A stretch of DNA of 64,000 nt from Actinoplanes sichuanensis (GTDB taxonomy: Bacteria; Actinomycetota; Actinomycetes; Mycobacteriales; Micromonosporaceae). Below, piece by piece: positions 35,057-43,771 of this stretch. Under the pieces are notes generated by a model, which saw nothing but the letters and a program-made list of their open reading frames with translations, was not told the origin of the DNA and did not search any database. Where the stretch lies: contig NZ_AP028461.1 in NCBI RefSeq assembly GCF_033097365.1, forward strand, positions 5,270,001-5,334,000, read 5' to 3'. The stretch's first letter is position 1. Each line of letters begins with the position of its first letter. Position numbers and translations under genes: made by a program.

Positions 35057-35881
35057 GTGACGCTGGCCGGCTTCGTCGGGGCCGCCTACCTGTTCCTGGA
35101 CAGTCGCGCCCCCTCGGCCGCCCCGGCGCCGGCGCCGTCTCCCGTCGCGTACCACAGCGACGGCCTCTCCGACGCCTACGACGGTTTCCGCGCCGAGGCC
35201 CTCTCGCTGCCCACCGGCCGCGGTCCGGCGACGGTGTCACTGCGGATCACCGGCCCCGGCGGTCCGGTCACCGACTTCCAGAAGATCCACACCAAACCCG
35301 TGCACATGTACGTGCTACGCGACGACCTGTCCGGCTATCAGCATCTGCACCCGGACGTGGCCGACGGAACGTGGACCGCCCCGGTGACGATCACCGACGG
35401 CGGCGCCTACCGGGTGTACCTGGAGTTCGTGCCGCACGGCCGGACCGGCGGCCCGGACGGTCCCGAGCCCACCGTGCTGGGCGTGCCGTTCGTGATCGCG
35501 GGCGACACCAGCATGGCCCCGGTGCCGGCCCCGGAAGCGGAGGCGCGCTCCGGCCCGTACACGGTGCGCCGCCTCGACGGCACCGCCGACCTGACCTCGG
35601 GCACCCCGACGGCGCTGCGGTTCCAGGTGCTGCGCGACGGACACCCGGCGACCCTGGAGCCGTACCTCGGTGCCTACGCGCACCTGTCCAACTTCGAGGT
35701 GCGCACCCAGGGCCTCAAGCACCTGCACCCGATCGCCACCAGCGCCGACGGGTCCGCCCCGGCCGACGGTGTGCTGGCCTTCCACGCCGCCTTCGCCGAG
35801 CGCGGCGACAAGCGGATGTTCCTTCAGTTCCAGGCGGGTGGCCAGGTGCGTCAGGTGGAGTTCACGATCTTCACGACCTGA
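35057..35881 (+). CDS. Membrane-anchored His-rich extracellular protein
   Basis: 274 aa from the first canonical start (GTG 35057). An N-terminal hydrophobic anchor is followed by two beta-domains with His motifs: FQKIHTKPVHMYVLRDDLSG, YQHLHPDVADGTWTAPVT, LGAYAHLSN and LKHLHPIATS. This pattern is found in actinobacterial proteins linked to copper or heavy-metal handling (family-level inference). Open coding sequence with a basic stretch (NARHRRLTAAV) continues upstream to a CTG at 35015 that overlaps the previous stop codon (CTGA), so the true start may be CTG 35015. Confidence 0.78.
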   Translation: MTLAGFVGAAYLFLDSRAPSAAPAPAPSPVAYHSDGLSDAYDGFRAEALSLPTGRGPATVSLRITGPGGPVTDFQKIHTKPVHMYVLRDDLSGYQHLHPDVADGTWTAPVTITDGGAYRVYLEFVPHGRTGGPDGPEPTVLGVPFVIAGDTSMAPVPAPEAEARSGPYTVRRLDGTADLTSGTPTALRFQVLRDGHPATLEPYLGAYAHLSNFEVRTQGLKHLHPIATSADGSAPADGVLAFHAAFAERGDKRMFLQFQAGGQVRQVEFTIFTT

Positions 35882-35943
35882 CCCCGATCTTCTGATATGA
35901 CCATAAAGATATATAAGATCGTCTCTATACCCGCGCCATAATT

Positions 35944-35969
35944 CATCTACACATTGCCATGTGTAGATG
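35944..35969. promoter_or_regulatory. Perfect 10-bp inverted repeat before the M4 protease
   Basis: CATCTACACA-TTGCCA-TGTGTAGATG lies 8 bp upstream of the GGGAGGA RBS, in an AT-rich island (about 35890-35970) that is unusual for this genome. It may be an operator over the start site or a 5' mRNA hairpin that controls translation or stability. A CATAAT -10-like hexamer (35937-35942) directly precedes it. Confidence 0.65.
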
Positions 35970-35989
35970 TCTGGTTCGGGAGGAACCGC

Positions 35990-38248
35990 GTGAAGAAAAC
36001 CCTCGCGCTGGCCGGTGTCACCGCGCTGGTCGGCAGCGCCCTCGTGGCCACCGCCGCGAGCACCTCGGCAGCACCGCCGCAGCCCAAGCCCCCCACCGAA
36101 GCCCAGGCCGTCACTCGTTCCGACGGCCTGGTCACCGCCCGCCCCGCAGCGATCGCCGGGGCGAGCGGTGAGTCGTACACCGCCTACCGCGCCAAAGTCG
36201 ACGCCGACGGCGACGCCCATGTCCGCTACACCCGCACCTACCAGGGCCTCCGGGTGTACGGCGGCGACTTCGTCGTGCACACCGACGCCACCGGAAAACT
36301 CACCGGCACCTCGGTGGGCCTCGCCGCACCCCTGACACTGGCGACCACCCCGAAGGTCTCCAGCGCCAAGGCGTCGGCGGCGGCGAAGTCCCGCTTCGAG
36401 GGCACCCTGACCGCCATCGACCAGCCGGAACTGTTCGTCGACGCGAGCACCGGCCGCGGCCGGCTCGCCTGGGAGACGATCGTCCGCGGCTGGGCGCCCG
36501 ACAAGCAGACCCCCTCCCGTCTGCACGTCATCACCGACGCACTGACCGGCACGCACATCGGCGAGTACAACGAGATCGAGTCGATCGCGGGCACCGGCAC
36601 CGGCATCTACTCCGGCGCGGTCGCCGTCGAGACCACACTGTCCGGCTCCACGTACAGCCTGATCGACCCACTCCGCGGCAACGGCCGCACCTGCGACATG
36701 AACAACGGCACCAGCACCTGCACCAACTTCACCGACGACGACAACGTGTGGGGCACCGGCGCCAACACCAACCGGCAGTCGGCGGCCGTCGACGCGCACT
36801 TCGGCGCCGCGGTCACGTACGACTACTTCAAGAACGTGCACGGCCGCAACGGCATCTTCGGCGACGGGCGCGGCGTCCCGTCCCGGGTGCACTACGGCAA
36901 CGCGTACGTCAACGCCTTCTGGGACGGCGCCCAGATGACCTACGGTGACGGCTCCGGAAACGCCAAGCCGCTGGTGTCCCTCGATGTGGCGGGCCACGAG
37001 ATGTCACACGGCGTCACCGAGAACGTGGTGTCCGGCGGCCTCACCTACTCCGGTGAATCGGGCGGCCTCAACGAGGCCACGAGCGACATCTTCGGTACGG
37101 CCGTCGAGTTCTACGCGAACACCACGTCGGACCCGGGTGACTACGACATCGGCGAGAAGATCGACATCCGGGGTACCGGCGCGCCGCTGCGCTACATGTA
37201 CAACCCGACGCTCGACGGCTCGTCGCACGGCTGCTGGTCGACCAGCACGAACAGCGTCGACGTGCACTACTCGTCCGGCCCGGGCAACCACTTCTTCTTC
37301 AACCTGGCCGAGGGCACCGGCGCCACCGCGTACGGCACCTCGCCGGTCTGCGGCAACGCCGCCCCGGTCACCGGCATCGGCCGGGAGAAGGCGGAGAAGA
37401 TCTGGTTCCGGGCGCTGGACGTGTACTTCACCTCCAACACCCGCTACGTCAACACCACCACCCCGGCGAACACCTCCCGCGCCTACACCCTGTCCGCCGC
37501 CACCGACCTGTACGGCCTGTGCTCGACCGAGTACAAGGCCGTCCAGTCCGCGTGGACCGCGGTCAACGTGGCCGGCAACGACCTGGAATGCCCGGTCACC
37601 AACGACTTCTCGGTCGCCGTCGACCCGACGACCCTGACCCTGGACCCGGGCACGTCGGCCACCGTCACGGTGACCACGGCCAGCGTCAACGGCGAGGCCC
37701 AGAGCATCGACCTGACCGCGTCCGGCGTGCCGGCCGGGGTGACCGCCACGTTCAGCGAGCCGTCGGTGACCGCCGGCGGGACGTCGACGCTGACGCTCAC
37801 CGCCTCCGCGGACGCCGACAGCGGCCAGTACACCGTGGTGGTCACCGGCACGTCGCCGGCGACGATCCGCCGGGCCGAGGTCCGCCTCACCGTCAACGGC
37901 CTGCCCGGCTGCTCCGGCAGCAACGCCACCGACGTGGCGATCCCGGACAACACCACCGTCGAGTCGACCGTGGTGATCAACGGCTGCGCCGGGAACGCGT
38001 CGGCGAGCAGCACGGTCGAGGTGCACATCGTCCACACGTACGTCGGTGACCTGGCAGTGTCGCTGGTCGCCCCGGACGGCACGGTCTACTCGCTGCGCGC
38101 CCGCAGCGGCGGCAGCGCCGACAACATCGACGCCACCTACACGGTCAACCTCTCCACCGAGGTGGCCGACGGCCCCTGGAAGCTGCGCGTCCAGGACGCC
38201 GCCAACCTCGACACCGGTTACATCAACAGCTGGACCCTGAACCTCTGA
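35990..38248 (+). CDS. Secreted M4-family metalloprotease with P-domain
   Basis: 752 aa: signal peptide (about 1-28), FTP/PepSY-type propeptide (about 50-200), thermolysin-like catalytic domain with zinc site HEMSH (336-340) and third ligand Glu362 in GGLNEATSD, a linker domain with Ig-like sequence (about 545-640), and a C-terminal proprotein-convertase P-domain (about 640-752, VHTYVGDLAVSLVAPDG). It is an exported, self-activated endopeptidase. RBS GGGAGGA fixes start GTG 35990. A perfect inverted repeat upstream suggests control. Confidence 0.94.
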   Translation: MKKTLALAGVTALVGSALVATAASTSAAPPQPKPPTEAQAVTRSDGLVTARPAAIAGASGESYTAYRAKVDADGDAHVRYTRTYQGLRVYGGDFVVHTDATGKLTGTSVGLAAPLTLATTPKVSSAKASAAAKSRFEGTLTAIDQPELFVDASTGRGRLAWETIVRGWAPDKQTPSRLHVITDALTGTHIGEYNEIESIAGTGTGIYSGAVAVETTLSGSTYSLIDPLRGNGRTCDMNNGTSTCTNFTDDDNVWGTGANTNRQSAAVDAHFGAAVTYDYFKNVHGRNGIFGDGRGVPSRVHYGNAYVNAFWDGAQMTYGDGSGNAKPLVSLDVAGHEMSHGVTENVVSGGLTYSGESGGLNEATSDIFGTAVEFYANTTSDPGDYDIGEKIDIRGTGAPLRYMYNPTLDGSSHGCWSTSTNSVDVHYSSGPGNHFFFNLAEGTGATAYGTSPVCGNAAPVTGIGREKAEKIWFRALDVYFTSNTRYVNTTTPANTSRAYTLSAATDLYGLCSTEYKAVQSAWTAVNVAGNDLECPVTNDFSVAVDPTTLTLDPGTSATVTVTTASVNGEAQSIDLTASGVPAGVTATFSEPSVTAGGTSTLTLTASADADSGQYTVVVTGTSPATIRRAEVRLTVNGLPGCSGSNATDVAIPDNTTVESTVVINGCAGNASASSTVEVHIVHTYVGDLAVSLVAPDGTVYSLRARSGGSADNIDATYTVNLSTEVADGPWKLRVQDAANLDTGYINSWTLNL

Positions 38249-38256
38249 TCGACCGG

Positions 38257-38294
38257 CGGTGGGTCCACGGGCACGTGTGCCCGTGGACCCACCG
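38257..38294. terminator. Strong bidirectional hairpin terminator
   Basis: Arms CGGTGGGTCCACGGGCAC and its complement (18 bp each, no mismatch) with a 2-bp centre lie directly after the protease stop (38248) and end one base before the stop of the convergent monooxygenase gene (38295). Confidence 0.85.
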
Positions 38295-39476
38295 TCATCC
38301 GGCCATCTCCGGCAGCGGCCGGTCGGTGCGGGCCACGTGACCGATCCGGGCCGTCACCCTCCGCAGAACACCGAGACTGCCGACCCGCACGGCCAGCCGC
38401 AGCGCCCGTACCCCGAGGGCAGAGTCCGGGTAGAACAGACCCGGGGTACCGGGCGGCAACTTCTGGGCGTCGTCGATCAGCGGGCGCATCCATTGCTCGT
38501 AACGGGTCAGGGCGACGTCCGGCTGGGCTTGGGTGAGGCTCGCGGCCAGGACGTAGCCGCCGACCATGGCCAGCGAGGTGCCCCCGCCACCGAGCGGGGT
38601 GACGCACCAGGCCGCGTCGCCGGTGACACAGACCCGACCGGCCGACCAGGACGGCATGCCGATCTGGGTGAGACGGTCCAGGTAGACGTCATCGGAGGCG
38701 GCGAACCCGGCGACGACCCGGTCGGCCTGCCAGCCGGCGCCGCGGAAGACGTCACGCAGCGCGGCGCGGGCCTCGTCGAGCGGCAGCGCGGCCAGGTCCC
38801 GGTCACCGCCGGTGAACGCCAGCGTGGCCCGCGTGGTGCCGGTACGGTCCGGGCGCAGGGTGATCTGCCGTCCGCCCGCGGCCGAGTACCAACGCCACCA
38901 GCGGTCGTCGTCGCCGGTACGGGGAATCGTCCCGTAGGCCATCGTGACGCCGAGTTCGCGGCGGCCGACGGCGGAGCCGAAGACCAGGTCGCGGGTGCGT
39001 GAGCGGACCCCTTCCGCGATGACCAGCAGGTCGTGGCGCTCGGTGGTGCCCGATGCCGACGTCACGTCGACGTGGGAGCCCTCGTCGCGTACCCCCACGA
39101 TCTGATCGTCGTAACGCACCGTGACGTTGCCGGGAAGCGCGTCCAGGATGACGCGGGCCAGGTCTCCGCGCAGGATCTCCAACTCGGCGGTGGGCCCGTC
39201 GGGGTCCTCGACCGGGAACCGGGCGATCACCCGCCCGGCGCCGTCGAGGACCGCGGTGCCCTCCTCGGTGGTGCCGCGGCTGCGGACGGCCTCCTCGAGC
39301 CCCATCCGGCTCAGCACGTCGCGGGCCGCGCCCCGGATGTCGATGTTCTGCCCGCCGTCGCGGAACGTGCCGAAGCGCTCCAGGACGGTGACGTCCCAGC
39401 CCGCCCGGCCGAGCCAGAAGGCGGTGCTCAGCCCGGCGATGCCGGCTCCGGAGACCAGCGCACGTGGTGAAGTCAT
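38295..39476 (-). CDS. FAD-dependent monooxygenase
   Basis: 393 aa. PHBH-type flavoprotein: Rossmann VSGAGIAGLSTAFWLGRAG, the DG motif near VIAEGVRSRTRDL, and FAD phosphate motif GDAAWCVTPLGGGGTSLAM. It likely hydroxylates an aromatic or a drug-like compound. Divergent from a MarR gene across 63 bp with tandem repeats, an arrangement typical of a MarR-regulated detoxification gene. Start ATG 39476. Confidence 0.92.
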   Translation of the reverse strand: MTSPRALVSGAGIAGLSTAFWLGRAGWDVTVLERFGTFRDGGQNIDIRGAARDVLSRMGLEEAVRSRGTTEEGTAVLDGAGRVIARFPVEDPDGPTAELEILRGDLARVILDALPGNVTVRYDDQIVGVRDEGSHVDVTSASGTTERHDLLVIAEGVRSRTRDLVFGSAVGRRELGVTMAYGTIPRTGDDDRWWRWYSAAGGRQITLRPDRTGTTRATLAFTGGDRDLAALPLDEARAALRDVFRGAGWQADRVVAGFAASDDVYLDRLTQIGMPSWSAGRVCVTGDAAWCVTPLGGGGTSLAMVGGYVLAASLTQAQPDVALTRYEQWMRPLIDDAQKLPPGTPGLFYPDSALGVRALRLAVRVGSLGVLRRVTARIGHVARTDRPLPEMAG

Positions 39477-39488
39477 GCCGATAGTTTT

Positions 39489-39519
39489 ACCGTCAAACCA
39501 TTTCACCGTCAAACCATTT
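39489..39519. promoter_or_regulatory. Tandem 15-bp repeat, probable MarR operator
   Basis: ACCGTCAAACCATTT occurs twice (39489-39503, 39505-39519), one base apart, so the period is 16 bp. It fills most of the 63 bp between the divergent monooxygenase and MarR genes. This is the natural binding site for the MarR protein. Confidence 0.7.
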
Positions 39520-39539
39520 GATGATGGTACGGTCTCCGC

Positions 39540-40025
39540 GTGACCAGCACACCTGACGACGCCACCGGGCAACGGGACCGGCTGCTGGCCGCACTACGGG
39601 CGCACGGCACCGTCTTCGCCGAGCTGGGGCGGCTCTTCGGCGCCCGGGCCGGCCTGCACACCACCGACGCGAGCGCCCTGGTCGAGATCCTCTCCGCCCA
39701 GGACCGTGGCGCACCGCTGACCCAGGCCGCCCTCGGCAGCCGTGTCGGTCTGACCGCGGGCGCCACGTCGTCACTGCTCAACCGCCTGGAGCGGGCGGGT
39801 CACGTGATCCGGGTGCGAGACAGCACGGACCGGCGGGTCGTCACCCTGCGCGCGGCCGACGGCGTCGACGCACTGGTCGACCGCTTCTTCGCACCGGTGG
39901 TCGACCGTGTCGACGCCATGCTGGCCGGCTACTCCCCCGCAGAGCTGGCGCACGCCGAGCGGTTCCTCACCGACTACGTCGCGACGATGCACCGCTTCAT
40001 CGAGGACCTCGACCGACCGGCGTAG
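39540..40025 (+). CDS. MarR-family transcriptional regulator
   Basis: 161 aa. Winged HTH: LTQAALGSRVGLTAGATSSL, then LLNRLERAGHVIRVRDSTDR with the wing at DRRVVTLRA. Dimerisation helices flank it. Divergent from the FAD monooxygenase, which it probably represses via the tandem repeats at 39489-39519. Start GTG 39540. Confidence 0.93.
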   Translation: MTSTPDDATGQRDRLLAALRAHGTVFAELGRLFGARAGLHTTDASALVEILSAQDRGAPLTQAALGSRVGLTAGATSSLLNRLERAGHVIRVRDSTDRRVVTLRAADGVDALVDRFFAPVVDRVDAMLAGYSPAELAHAERFLTDYVATMHRFIEDLDRPA

Positions 40026-40125
40026 CGCTCGCCTCGGCACCGGCCGCCGGTTCCCGGCCCGGACCGGCGGCGTACTGCGCGGATCCGGGGTTTGAAACGC
40101 GATCCAGTTGTTAGGCTCACCGCTT

Positions 40126-41016
40126 GTGACCAGCGCTGATAACACTCCGGAGTTCAACCGCTTCGGACCGTGGATCGACGAGGTCCGGACCGTCGACGAG
40201 CTACCGCGCCTCTATCGCGGGGCCGGGATCGATCCCTCGGCGTACCGGCGGGTGCTCAAGGTGCCCCGGGACATCGAGGGACGAAACACCCACCCCACCA
40301 TGCATCTGTACGACTACCTGCTCGCCGTCAACGAGGAGACGTTCACCGTCCTCGCCCGCCGCGACGAGGCCTACTACACGGTGCACGTCCCCCTCGACCG
40401 GATCTCGGCGATCGTCGACAGCGTGCGCCTGCTCAACGGCCGCCTGACCGTGCACACCGTCGACGGCCCGGTCGTCACCGTGGTGTACAACGCCTCGGCG
40501 AGCGCTCCGATCCGCGAGTTGATGTTCCTGCTGCGCCGCTGGTATCTCCCGGAGAGTCTGCCGGTCGCCGCCGAACCGCCCCGTGGCCCGGCCCCGACCC
40601 TCGACATCGCCGACACCGGCCTGCTCACCGACTACGAGCGGCTGATCGCCGAGGAGCCGGGTATGCGCCTGGTCAACATCGCCGGCCGCCAGGTGGTGAA
40701 CCCGCTGAACCGGCCGGACCGGCTGCGCGGCGGCCAGTGGCCGACCACCCTGCACGCCTCGATCACCGTGGCCGACCACCGGGAGGTCCAGATCATCCAC
40801 CGGCGCGACTGGTTCACCGGTAACGGCGACAAGCTGTCCCTGGCCCGGAGCGTGCTGCCCAAGGCCAGGATCACCGACATCCGGGTCACCCCACATCAGC
40901 GGTACGCGAACGTGCACGTCCTGACCATCCAGGCCGGGGCGACCCGCCTGGAGTTCCCGCTGGCCGCCGGGCCACTGGTCGAGGCCAGTCTGGCCGGCGA
41001 CACGGTGAGCATCTAA
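40126..41016 (+). CDS. Hypothetical protein (296 aa)
   Basis: I do not recognise a family. No signal peptide or membrane helix. Two similar beta-rich halves can be seen, one with YYTVHVPLDRISAIVDSVRL and one with VQIIHRRDWFTGNGDKLSLA, hinting at an internal PH- or GRAM-like repeat (weak inference). TAGGCT (40112-40117) eight bases before GTG 40126 suggests a leaderless mRNA. It ends overlapping the convergent oxidoreductase by 4 bp. Confidence 0.7.
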   Translation: MTSADNTPEFNRFGPWIDEVRTVDELPRLYRGAGIDPSAYRRVLKVPRDIEGRNTHPTMHLYDYLLAVNEETFTVLARRDEAYYTVHVPLDRISAIVDSVRLLNGRLTVHTVDGPVVTVVYNASASAPIRELMFLLRRWYLPESLPVAAEPPRGPAPTLDIADTGLLTDYERLIAEEPGMRLVNIAGRQVVNPLNRPDRLRGGQWPTTLHASITVADHREVQIIHRRDWFTGNGDKLSLARSVLPKARITDIRVTPHQRYANVHVLTIQAGATRLEFPLAAGPLVEASLAGDTVSI

Positions 41017-42485
41017 CGGCCGTACGCCTCCAGCAGCCGCAGCCACACCTCACTGACCGTCGGGTACGCGGGAACGGCGTGCCACAGCCGGTCCAGTGGC
41101 ACCTCGCCGACGATCGCGATGGTCGCGGCGTGCAGCAGGTCCGCGACGTCCGGCCCGGCGACGGTGAATCCGACGATCACCCGCCGGTCCTCGTCGACGA
41201 CCATCCGGGCCCGGCCCCGGTAGCCGTCGGCGTGCAACGCGGAACCGGCGACCGCGGCCAGGTCGTGGTCGACGACCCGGATCCGCAGGCCGGCGGCCTC
41301 GGCGGCGGCCGCGGTCAGGCCCACCGCGGCGATCTCCGGGTCGGTGAAGACCACCTGCGGTACGGCACGCTCGTCCGCGGTCGCCACGTGCCGGCCCCAC
41401 CGGCCGTCGTCGACAGCCGCCCCGTGGGCGCGGGCCACGATCACGTCACCGACCGCACGGGCCTGGTATTTGCCCTGGTGGGTGAGGAGCGCACGCCGGT
41501 TGACGTCACCTGCCGCGTACAGCCCGCCATCCCCGTCGACGACCCGCATGGTGTCATCGACGGTGAGCCACGAACCCGGTTTCAGACCGACCGTCTCCAG
41601 CCCGATGTCCCCGGTGTTCGGGGTCCGGCCGATCGCGACCAGAACCTCGTCGACTTCGACCCGGTCGCCGTCGTCGAGCTCCAGGTGGACCGTACCGTCG
41701 CCGTCGCGTTCGACCGATCTCACCTCTACGCCGGTGCGGACGGTGACTCCGGCCTCCCGCAGCGACGTCGTGACCAGCTCACCGGCGAACGCCTCGACCT
41801 GTGGCAGCACCCCGTCCCGGACGAGCACCGTGACCTGGGCACCGAGGCTGGCGTAGGCGGTCGCCATCTCGGTGGCCACCACTCCCCCGCCGATCACCGC
41901 GAGCCGGGCCGGGACCGTGCCGGCGGCGGCCGCGTCCCGGCTGGTCCAGGGTGCCGCCTCGCGCAGCCCCGGAATGTCCGGCAGCAGCGCGCTGCTGCCG
42001 GTCGCGACGACGACCGCATGCCGTGCGGCGAGGACCGTGGTCGCGCCGTCGTCGCGGGTCACCTCGACGGTCAGCCGGCCGCTGATCCGGCCGTGGCCGC
42101 GGTGCAGGGTGATCCCGGCCGAGTCGAGCCAGGCGACCTGCCCGTCGTCCTTCCAGTTCGAGGCGAACGCGTCCCTTCGGGCCAGCACCGCGGCCACATC
42201 GAGGTCCCCGGTCACCGCCTCCCGCGCTCCCGGCAGCGCCCGCGCCGCCCGCAACGCCGCCGAGCTGCGCAGTAGCGCCTTGGTCGGCATGCACGCCCAG
42301 TATGAGCATTCACCGCCGACGAGTTCGCGTTCCACGATGGCGGCCGTCAGGCCACCCTTGACGACCCGGTCGGCGACGTTCTCCCCGACCGGTCCGGCGC
42401 CGAGCACGATCACGTCGTACGTCTGGTCGGTCACTGTTTCTTCGCCTTTCGTCGTGCGGCCGGGCACGAGCTCGCCGTGCCCCAT
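41013..42485 (-). CDS. FAD/NAD(P)-dependent disulfide oxidoreductase
   Basis: 490 aa. Lipoamide-dehydrogenase/mercuric reductase-like: FAD motif VIVLGAGPVGENVAD, redox pair CSYWAC in GGECSYWACMPTK, NAD motif AVIGGGVVATEMA, FAD motif GGLYAAGDVN, and the C-terminal HAVPAYPTVSE active-site His/Glu block. The substrate may be a low-molecular-weight disulfide. Start ATG 42485 has RBS AAGGGAG and is 2 bp after the upstream stop; GTG 42434, nearer the FAD motif, also has an RBS. It forms an operon with the membrane protein at 42488. Confidence 0.9.
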   Translation of the reverse strand: MGHGELVPGRTTKGEETVTDQTYDVIVLGAGPVGENVADRVVKGGLTAAIVERELVGGECSYWACMPTKALLRSSAALRAARALPGAREAVTGDLDVAAVLARRDAFASNWKDDGQVAWLDSAGITLHRGHGRISGRLTVEVTRDDGATTVLAARHAVVVATGSSALLPDIPGLREAAPWTSRDAAAAGTVPARLAVIGGGVVATEMATAYASLGAQVTVLVRDGVLPQVEAFAGELVTTSLREAGVTVRTGVEVRSVERDGDGTVHLELDDGDRVEVDEVLVAIGRTPNTGDIGLETVGLKPGSWLTVDDTMRVVDGDGGLYAAGDVNRRALLTHQGKYQARAVGDVIVARAHGAAVDDGRWGRHVATADERAVPQVVFTDPEIAAVGLTAAAAEAAGLRIRVVDHDLAAVAGSALHADGYRGRARMVVDEDRRVIVGFTVAGPDVADLLHAATIAIVGEVPLDRLWHAVPAYPTVSEVWLRLLEAYGR

Positions 42486-42487
42486 TG

Positions 42488-43045
42488 TCAGTCTCCCTTC
42501 GCGGCGCGACCGAGGCGGATGGCCGCGACCAGGAAGAAGATCGCGCCCGGGATGGCGTAGCCGGCCGCGTTGGCCAGTGACGGCGCGGCGGCCGAGGCGG
42601 ACGCGACGAATGAGCCGCCGGCCAGCACGGACAGGCCGCCACTGAAGATCATCGGCCACTGGCCGCCCATCTTGCGGCGGCTCACCCCGACGAGCAGCTG
42701 GATCACACCGGCGACGATCGCCCAGGCACCCCACACCCGCAGCATCGCCGGCGCGCCGGAGGCACCGGCCACGGCCAGGCCGATCGCGGTGAGCGAGCTG
42801 ACCGCGATGTTCAGGTAGAGCAGGGTCGGCGAGCCGGTGCGGCGCGAGGCGCGGGCGTCGACGATCGCCGCGGCCACGTCGAACAGCGGATAGAGCACGA
42901 AGAGCGCGACGGTGAGAGGGCTGATCTCGTCGGCGACCGCGGTCGTCACACCGGCCCAGACGATGGCGAACGCGAACCTGACGAAGTACAGCCGCCGCAG
43001 GGCGGCGGCCGTCGTCGAGATGCCGGGGGCGGTAACGGTGGTCAT
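42488..43045 (-). CDS. DUF308-like membrane protein
   Basis: 185 aa with about six hydrophobic helices; the pattern of paired helices with short loops (ALFVLYPLFDVAAAIVDARA, GAWAIVAGVIQLLVGVSRR) resembles HdeD/DUF308 proteins. Function unknown. RBS GAGGGAC precedes ATG 43045. First gene of a two-gene operon with the oxidoreductase, and divergent from a TetR gene, so probably under its control. Confidence 0.8.
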   Translation of the reverse strand: MTTVTAPGISTTAAALRRLYFVRFAFAIVWAGVTTAVADEISPLTVALFVLYPLFDVAAAIVDARASRRTGSPTLLYLNIAVSSLTAIGLAVAGASGAPAMLRVWGAWAIVAGVIQLLVGVSRRKMGGQWPMIFSGGLSVLAGGSFVASASAAAPSLANAAGYAIPGAIFFLVAAIRLGRAAKGD

Positions 43046-43067
43046 GGCAGTCCCTCACAGGTAGAAC

Positions 43068-43133
43068 GAACGTTCTGTCTCGACCAAAGATGACGGGCGC
43101 TCTACCTCATGTCAAGACCGAACGTTCTATCTC
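43068..43133. promoter_or_regulatory. Two GAACGTTC operators for the TetR protein
   Basis: GAACGTTCTGTCTC (43068-43081) and GAACGTTCTATCTC (43120-43133) are 14-bp direct copies with one difference, each starting with the palindrome GAACGTTC; the first is extended to AGAAC-GAAC-GTTCT. They flank the divergent promoters of the membrane protein operon and the TetR gene. Confidence 0.7.
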
Positions 43134-43155
43134 TCAGCGCGGCTATGATCGGCCG

Positions 43156-43731
43156 ATGACGACTTCCGAGGCCCGGCTCCGGTTGCTGACCACCGCGAGC
43201 GGGATCTTCTACGCCGAGGGCATCCACTCGGTCGGCGTCGACCGGATCATCGCCGAGGCCAAGGTGACCCGGGCGACCTTCTACCGCCACTTCCCGGGCA
43301 AGGAAGACCTGGTCCTGGCCTATCTCCAGGCCGCCGACCAGGCCATCCGCACCCAGGTCGAGACGGCCGTCGTCCCCGGCGCGCCAGCCGGCGACACCGT
43401 CCGGGCCATCGCCGCCGCGATCGCCGAAGGCATCGGGTCACCCGGCTTCCGCGGCTGCGCCTTCCTCAACGCGGTCGCCGAATACCCCGACCCGACCCAC
43501 CCGGTGCACCGGGCCGTCCTCGCCCACCGCCAGTGGTTCCTAGACACGATCACCACGCTGATGACCGATCTCCAGGCCACCAAGGCCGACAAGGCCGCCC
43601 AGCACTTCGTCATGCTCCGCGACGGCGCGATGGCCGCCGGATGCCTCTTCGACCCGGCCCTGATCTGCGAAACCTTCCTCCGCGGCGTCGACGGCCTGGT
43701 CGAAATTCACGGCGGCACGCGAGTAGCCTGA
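43156..43731 (+). CDS. TetR-family transcriptional regulator
   Basis: 191 aa. N-terminal HTH: LLTTASGIFYAEGIHSVGVD, then AKVTRATFYRHFPGKEDLVL. Ligand domain has the TetR_C pattern with one Cys (FRGCAFLNAVAEYPDP), as in regulators of electrophile or redox stress genes. It likely represses itself and the divergent membrane protein/disulfide oxidoreductase operon via the two GAACGTTC sites. Start ATG 43156. Confidence 0.93.
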   Translation: MTTSEARLRLLTTASGIFYAEGIHSVGVDRIIAEAKVTRATFYRHFPGKEDLVLAYLQAADQAIRTQVETAVVPGAPAGDTVRAIAAAIAEGIGSPGFRGCAFLNAVAEYPDPTHPVHRAVLAHRQWFLDTITTLMTDLQATKADKAAQHFVMLRDGAMAAGCLFDPALICETFLRGVDGLVEIHGGTRVA

Positions 43732-43771
43732 CCCCGCTCGGGCGCTCCCCCGAAAAAACTTCGACGCCCGA

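Noticed and set aside
42486..43058. Extension of the oxidoreductase frame across the DUF308-like gene
   Set aside because: The membrane protein frame has a good RBS and helices; the extension is Arg/Gly-rich shadow sequence.
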